From Sipunculus nudus (lineage: Eukaryota; Annelida; Sipuncula; Golfingiida; Sipunculidae), in NCBI GenBank assembly GCA_026874595.1, contig CM049320.1:46576714-46640713 (forward strand): DNA of 64,000 nucleotides, read 5' to 3'. The position numbers and the translations under genes are program-made. The notes beneath the pieces are model-generated. The model ran no database searches, was not told the DNA's origin, and worked only from the letters and a program-made list of their open reading frames with translations. How positions within the stretch are numbered: position 1 is the first letter of the stretch; every line of letters starts with the position of its first letter. Shown here piece by piece: positions 58,271 through 64,000 of the stretch.

Positions 58271-58900
58271 AATGTGGGAATTTAATTAAGTTTTTAATGA
58301 TTAAATATATGGCCATATGAGCTAAAAATGATTCCCACAAAAGTTTGCCTAATATTCCTGATTTACTAAGTTCAACAGTGTTATTCATATCAAGGCCCAA
58401 CCAACTTTAAAAGATATGAATGAAATGCTACAAAGTACTTATATCATATTAAATCTTAAGATGCCAGTGAGCACTAATATTTTAGGATATTTTTTTATAA
58501 GGATTCAAACCCTGAATTTTTTTTAAATTAAAAAAAAAATAAAATTTGTTTAAGTTTCAACCAAAAAATGAATTAAACTTTGAAATTATAAGATTCATCT
58601 TTTTTATTAGTCCTGTGTATTGAAGGGGTGGTTGGGGAGTCTCTGTGGTAACTGTTGGTTACTGAGAAAAAAAATGTGAAATTATAAGATTCATCTTGTT
58701 TATTGTACAGGTCTGTCAACAGAATGGGGTGGAGGGAGGGAAAAGGGAGAGAGAGAATAAGAGACAGAGAGAGAGAAAGGCTTTCTGTGGTAGGTACTGC
58801 AACCAGCCTGACCCTGATCACCCAGACAGAGCTGGCCAGGAGTGAAGAGATTACATATAACACCCTAGGGAGTTGAGAGCTGGCTCTGAGTACACTGCAT
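58271..58900 (+). mobile_element. HLE-A interior fragment, left of hAT insertion
   Basis: The segment AGAATGGGGTGGAGGGAGGG, then a GA-rich tract and CCAGCCTGACCC, matches the HLE-A interior at 26035-26230. A local repeat of TATAAGATTCATCTT occurs at 58587 and 58685. The ends are not seen. Confidence 0.5.
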
Positions 58901-59855
58901 CAGACATAGGGTAATTGTAATTAGTAATCGTAATCGATTACAGTCGATTACATTTTTGTTTGTAATTGTAATCATAATCAATTACATTTATTTTTAAAGC
59001 AAAGTAATTGTAATCGTAATCAATTACTCTTCCAATGTAATTGTTATCATGATAATTAGATACAATAACATTGATTAAATTTGTATTTTCTGATTTTAAA
59101 CCGCTACAGTTAATGTTTCCTTATAAACTGATCTTTCATGCTTACCACTGATGATAAACATTAAGAGTATTCAGCTGTTGTTACTTCCTTAAGTAGCAGA
59201 TGTATCTGATGGAAGATAGCTGGATTGTGTGTGTGAGCATTCTGAGATTAAATAAGAGAGGAATAAATAAAATCATTGTTTTAAATTTAATATCTGTCAT
59301 GTTTAGTATGGTCTTCATATCTTAATTAAAGACCATGGTGAAGTGCTCACTACAACAGCTATACATACTTATTTGTGTAATTGGTATTGCAAAAGTGAGC
59401 CAGGTATTATTCACCTGCCAGTCACTTCTTGAGCAAATCACCTCATTAGTATATTTGCAAAGTTAAGATTATACCTGGTCATGATTATTTATCTATACAT
59501 AACCATAAACATATACCTCTGTACAACATCTTGACCACATCAACAATCATATGTTCAGCAGCTTACATGGCTTAAATGCATATAACAGCATATCATACCT
59601 TAAAGGATCAGTTTTTACATTTTAATGGATAAAATAAACAAGTGCTGTCCTATGTCTTCCATTTACATGCATCTATACTGAATATAAAACAAAATTCAAA
59701 CATTAAGGGATAAATTTCTGTCATGTATGCCCAGAGCCACTAGCTGCAGGACAGTATTTGCTTAATTCTTTTTTACATCTTGTATTTCACAAACACACGG
59801 TTAGGTTTCTCCTGTTTAGTAATGATCAGCTAATTAGCTGAAAAGGATTACGCGT

Positions 59856-59939
59856 CAGTTGGACGGGCGCCAGTTGGACGGGTCCCATTTAGATGGTCCC
59901 AGTTGGATGGGTCCCAGTTTGACGGGTCCCATTTAGACG
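59856..59939 (+). repeat. short GTTGGACGGGTCCC minisatellite
   Basis: Five or six units of 14-17 bp (CAGTTGGACGGGTCCC, ATTTAGATGGTCCC and variants) inside the hAT-like element. G+C-rich against an A+T-rich background; nature unknown. Confidence 0.8.
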
Positions 59940-60788
59940 CTATGTTATATTTATGTTTCTTAATTACATACGTAAGTAGTCGGGGATTGAAGCTTTATGG
60001 GAAAGCCTAACTAAAATAATAAAAGTTTATATTTGTTGATCAAACACAATATAGCTATGAAATTTTATGCAAGCCTTTATACCTGTGTATATGAATTATT
60101 GTTCAAAGAGCTATAGATTTTAACCGTTATATTGTTTTCTTCCATGACGTTGCTTCCGTGAAAACTGAAATCATTATATCCTTATATTATCTGTTTCGTC
60201 AGAGTTACAATAACGAATCAACATGCAATCAAATGTCAAATAAATAAGCGATATCTATTATAATAACCGACGTGCGGTCGACATGCTCTGCCAATTAATG
60301 TAAATAAGCAAAATATAAGCTAGGTTTTCGGAGAGAATTCTCATATTTCATTCCGATATATCACATAATCCATGTGCTGCCATATTGTCAGTCCAAAATT
60401 ATGCACATTTCCAAGAAACAAGAGTAGAAAGTCAGTTTGGAAACCCCAAGGTCACTTTATAATTAACTTATTGTGTGAATAACGAGACTAATTAAGTTGC
60501 GTTTCACAATGAATATTATGGTAAGGCATTTTATAAGTTCAGTAAAAACAGCCAATTACCCTTTGATAGGTGTTTTATTAATCAATAAGACACAACCCCA
60601 CAAACAAGGTAAACAGGACAACAGTTATCTCTCGTGGTCCCTTCTATTATTTATCGAAAATGAGCTGAGGAAAGGCTTTATGCATGTAAATATACACATT
60701 TATGTTTGTCTGTGTTGTCGTATGTATTTTGGATAAAGTTTATATTTACTTATTGCTATCCGCTAAATACGTACTTGGTAAATACATG

Positions 60789-60791
<3 letters not shown>

Positions 60792-60822
<31 letters not shown>
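60792..60822 (+). repeat. (GA)n microsatellite
   Basis: A pure AG/GA run of about 31 bp in the hAT-like element. Confidence 0.95.
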
Positions 60823-60825
<3 letters not shown>

Positions 60826-60878
60826 TGCCTGAGAGAGATATGATAGAAAGAAAGATGTTATTTTCATAAAAAACGCAG

Positions 60879-60940
60879 CCTTGTTATGGTAAACAGACAC
60901 ACGTGGACTGTGTTTACCAACACGAAGAGCCATAACAAGG
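60879..60940 (+). repeat. two-tier hairpin
   Basis: The outer arms CCTTGTTATGG (60879-60889) and CCATAACAAGG (60930-60940) enclose inner arms GGTAAACA (60888-60895) and TGTTTACC (60911-60918). All pair perfectly. It sits inside the hAT-like element and could be a nested foldback or a structured RNA. Confidence 0.8.
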
Positions 60941-61251
60941 TGTTAAACAGACGTATGGGAGGTACTGAGACTGTGTGCTGGGATGGTTTTGCTGGGAAAC
61001 ATTTGTATAAAGCAAAACTGAACTGATAGTGTAAAAGAATAGGCATGATGCTCCTGATTATATCCCTTTAAGGTTTGTTATCATGGCTGTAATCATGATT
61101 ACTTTTTGAAGTAATCAAAAAATAATCATAATTGTAATAGATTACATTAAAATAATTTTGTTGGTAATCGTAATTGTAACCGTAATCATTTACTTTTAAA
61201 GTAATCTTAATCATAATTAATTACATGTATCAAGTAATCATCCCATGTCTG

Positions 61252-61620
61252 CACTGGATACCAATGGCCTGATATAAACAATACTTGCATAGTGCTTGAA
61301 AACTTAAAAAAAAATCTACAGTTTTTGATCAACTGATTTCAAAGTTCAGATTTTAACAGATGAAATGCTTATGTGATCATACTGTGAATATGAAATCCAC
61401 AGCACTTACAGGAGAAAAACGTGCCTTTGTCCAATTTGGGCAAAATTTAAGGTACTGATTTTATATTTATGCTAAAAACTGATTTTTTTTTTTTACAAAA
61501 TTCAGATCTAACCTTTGGTATACAATTGTACCTTGAATAAATTAAGTTATATCCCTGAAAAAAGTCTCTAGCTTCAGCAATTATCATATTAAGTAGGTAA
61601 ATATCTTTCCTGATTTTTAG
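61252..61620 (+). mobile_element. HLE-A interior fragment, right of hAT insertion
   Basis: TTTTTGATCAACTGATTTCAA, written here in part, and the GTGCCTTTGTCCAATTTGGG then AAAATTTAAGGTACTGA block match the HLE-A interior at 38750-38885. It continues the fragment left of the hAT element. Confidence 0.55.
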
Positions 61621-64000
61621 CACTATGAGAGCACTTTGGCCACAGGCGGAAATTCTGTGGTAGTTTTGGTCACTGACAGCCACAGCTAATCAGATGGTCA
61701 TTTGCTGTGATACCCAGTGACCAAACTGGTCACTCACAGTCACAGGTTATCACCCTATTCCCTTAATGACCTCTGCCTAATGACTTAATAGCCTGTGTGG
61801 CCAGAAGTGACCAGAACAGATAACCAGTGACCACTTAAAAAATAATCAAGACAGGTCTTGAGTGGATGATTACAGTAGTGGTAGGGGGTGACCCTTGTTT
61901 TGAAATGATTGACAGGGAGTGACTGTCTGTGGTCAGTAGTGACTGCCAGTGGCCAGTCCTGCTACTGTCCGCAGTTAAATTAATTCTGGTTTCATGCTGT
62001 ATCCTGTTTATCAAACTGGTATCTTACTTGTCAAACAGTTAGCATCATAATTGTTTTGACACTAGCTGTTATTATTTTCATCATTCTTGAATTAAAATGG
62101 AAATATATAATATATAGTCTTGTACAATAAATTTTTAGAAAAAAAGTCAAAAGAAATAAGGCTGAGTTTCCTGCTTAATTCTTTTTATTAAACTGGTATC
62201 ATACTAGTATTCAAAAACAATTAGTTGTATGATAGAATCATGGAGGTATAATTATACCTCTATGATAGAATCATAAAATGATCTGAGAGAGACACTGGTT
62301 AAGTGTCAATATTTTCTGCATTGTTCACATACAGTGTTTTAAGGTATTACTGAAGTCATGGTCATGGAAAACAATTTTGTTGGGAGTTCACAAAATAAAA
62401 TTTCAGTTTACTTATAATTTACATGAAATTTTCCATGTTTGTTTAGAAAACAAATAATTCGAACATACTGTAGATTCAGATAATACTGTCGGCTAAAAAT
62501 GTTGTGGTTTTTGTACAAAATGTATAACAGAAGGTAAAAGAATGAAAATGTTAGCAGTTTAAAGTTTATTCATATTTACATATACCCAATAACGACAAGA
62601 ATACATACAGTAAATACATCTGTAGCTTGACTGAGATGTTTATCAGCTTAAATTATCACATATGGTGTGCCTGTCCTGCAGGCAATCAGTCAGCCCAGCC
62701 ATTCATCTGCTTGCATGTTTTCAGGCTGGATCACCCCACCTTCATGGAAACTGGGCCTCACAGCCACTTGCACTAGTAATATGACCCAGCAGTGGGGAAG
62801 GTTAAACCCCCTAAACTGGCATGTTTGCATGTTTGGTAGTCACTAGGCATTGTTAACATCAAGACATCTGAGCAAGTTGTAGTATTGCTAAACAACAACT
62901 GTGATTATTAAGTAGAAGCAGCCTGCTGTGTGTGAATAACAGCAGACAACAACTGTGGTGGACTGGTATCATGCCAGTTTGCAAAATCCCATTTTGCCGA
63001 ATCCCAGAATACAGAGTCCAGTTTGCTGAATCCCAGAATGCCGAATCTGAACTTTTTAATATGAAATGATCTGATAATTTGTAAACTATTAATGTTTTTG
63101 GAGTGTTGGAGCATTCAGGGAGTGAACACAACAAAAACAGTATTAAAAGGCATTGATGGAATGCTAATTTCAGTGTGTACAAACAAGAAGCCTTAACAGC
63201 TACCAGTCTGCAACCCGGCTTACATATTTAAGGTTACATATTTAAGGGGTTTTCCCACAAGAATCATAATTAGTACCTTAAAGCTTTCTTGTGACCTAAA
63301 TTTATAAGAATTGTTATAGAAGTTCACGTTTGCTGTCAAACTTTTAAAGTGTCAGACACTGTTGAACACTCTGGTTTAAGCAGGAGCTTGCTAACCAAAT
63401 GTTGATGGTTAGTTTTCACATCAGGTCATGAAAAAGCCTGGCTGCAAGTTTTCTAGGCTACACTCTGGTCCTGTTGAATATGTGCAACTGCTCCCATGAC
63501 ACTCATTTTTTTCTAATTTGACCAACTCACTGGTGTGTATTACTGGCCTGCACAAGAACACTGATAAAATCATTAGTGTCCAGTGCTGGTTTACTGGACC
63601 CTGCAAGCCTGTGTTTGAATTAATTTAGGCCACCTCGCTGTCAGGCCTGCATGACAGCTTGAAAGGAACATGCATTTGCTCTTAGAAAAATTTCTTGTGG
63701 AGGCTACAGAATCCCTTACCTCTCCATTTGTCCCCAAGCTTATAACTTTAATGAGAGAAACTAACAGTGTACCACTCCCCCTTCCCCGTATTGAATATCA
63801 CTGCAGTTGTATCATGATTTAATTTTGTTTTAATAATCACTTGTTAATTCACCATATACTTTGTTCTTGTAAATTTCAGAATAAAGAACAGTGAATATAA
63901 ATTCCAAAATAGATACAAAACTTGCCATGAAAATATCAATATAAAAAGTGAACATCCATATTAAAAATACCATGATGGAATATTTTTTTAATAAATTAAA
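61621..64000 (+). other. PIK3R4 upstream intron, no exon recognised
   Basis: 2.4 kb without a supported gene. It contains a cluster of GTGACC/GGTCAC words at 61660-61960 and an 18-bp perfect palindrome at 62243-62260 (GAGGTATAA and its complement) with longer imperfect arms. Three GCCGAATCCCAGAAT-type repeats lie at about 62995-63050. A TTACATATTTAAGG tandem duplication is at 63222-63248. I found no WD40 or kinase exon on the minus strand. Confidence 0.4.

Larger units (their letters stand above)
58901..61251 (+). mobile_element. hAT-like transposon, non-autonomous, 2.35 kb
   Basis: Terminal inverted repeats CAGACATAGGGTAATTGTAA and CAGACATGGGATGATTAC (reverse complement of the right end) continue into long TAATCGTAATCGATTAC-type subterminal repeats at both ends. 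The flanking 8-bp duplications are CACTGCAT (58893-58900) and CACTGGAT (61252-61259), one mismatch. A CAG..CTG terminus plus 8-bp duplication defines the hAT superfamily. No transposase was found; a 79-codon frame at 60497-60736 has no recognised domain. Confidence 0.85.

Noticed and set aside
60497-60736. 79-codon frame in the hAT-like element as transposase remnant
   Set aside because: No hAT dimerisation-domain or zinc-finger pattern can be seen.
1-64000. tRNA or rRNA genes
   Set aside because: I saw no GGTTCRANNCC B-box with cloverleaf context and no rRNA-like conserved stretch. CACAGGTTCGC belongs to HLE-C ends.

Overview
The window is eukaryotic, A+T-rich and dominated by nested repeats. 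The only confident host gene is the 3' end of PIK3R4/VPS15 on the minus strand, seen as four coding exons with consensus splice sites at 44431-44556, 34885-35042, 31466-31641 and 22745-22949. Together they encode the last four WD40 repeats and the stop codon. Animal-type PIK3R4, very large introns, a chromodomain Ty3/gypsy fragment and many Helitron-like elements with central minisatellites suggest an invertebrate metazoan, most likely a mollusc such as a bivalve. The species assignment is inference.

Layout. 1-1729: decayed Ty3/gypsy integrase with a chromodomain tail. 1925-9965: two diverged gag-only retroelement copies (A and B) flanked by related LTR-like blocks that share the motif GGAGTCAGGCAGT. 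Copy B is split by a 4.3-kb Helitron-like insertion carrying a 148-bp and a 330-bp tandem array. 9966-16280: unassigned DNA, fragments, a 36-bp minisatellite and a pogo/Tigger-like element with TA duplications and a 75-bp-arm hairpin. 16281-22314: a 6-kb Helitron-like nest just downstream of PIK3R4. 22315-64000: the PIK3R4 3' end and its introns, filled by nested insertions, a 1.5-kb TIR transposon, a foldback TIR element and a 2.35-kb hAT-like element.

The main structural result is a set of six repeat families, named here HLE-A to HLE-F. They share one plan. The left end is AAC(A/T)AG, then a small hairpin or palindrome, then a 10-12 nt subterminal repeat. The right end is usually a hairpin whose outer arm is the reverse complement of that subterminal repeat, usually followed by TAAAAA. 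The subterminal match is clear in five families and unclear in HLE-D; the right hairpin is clear in five and unclear in HLE-C. No autonomous Rep/helicase gene is present. This plan matches what is known of non-autonomous Helitron-like (Helentron/HINE) elements, but the assignment rests on ends only. Several families carry the 12-bp palindrome GGTGGCGCCACC in their central arrays.

The other notable signal is a 25-unit, 36-bp minisatellite abutting the 5' splice site of the penultimate PIK3R4 exon. It appears to be an amplified copy of the exon-intron junction, so it presents a row of decoy splice donors.
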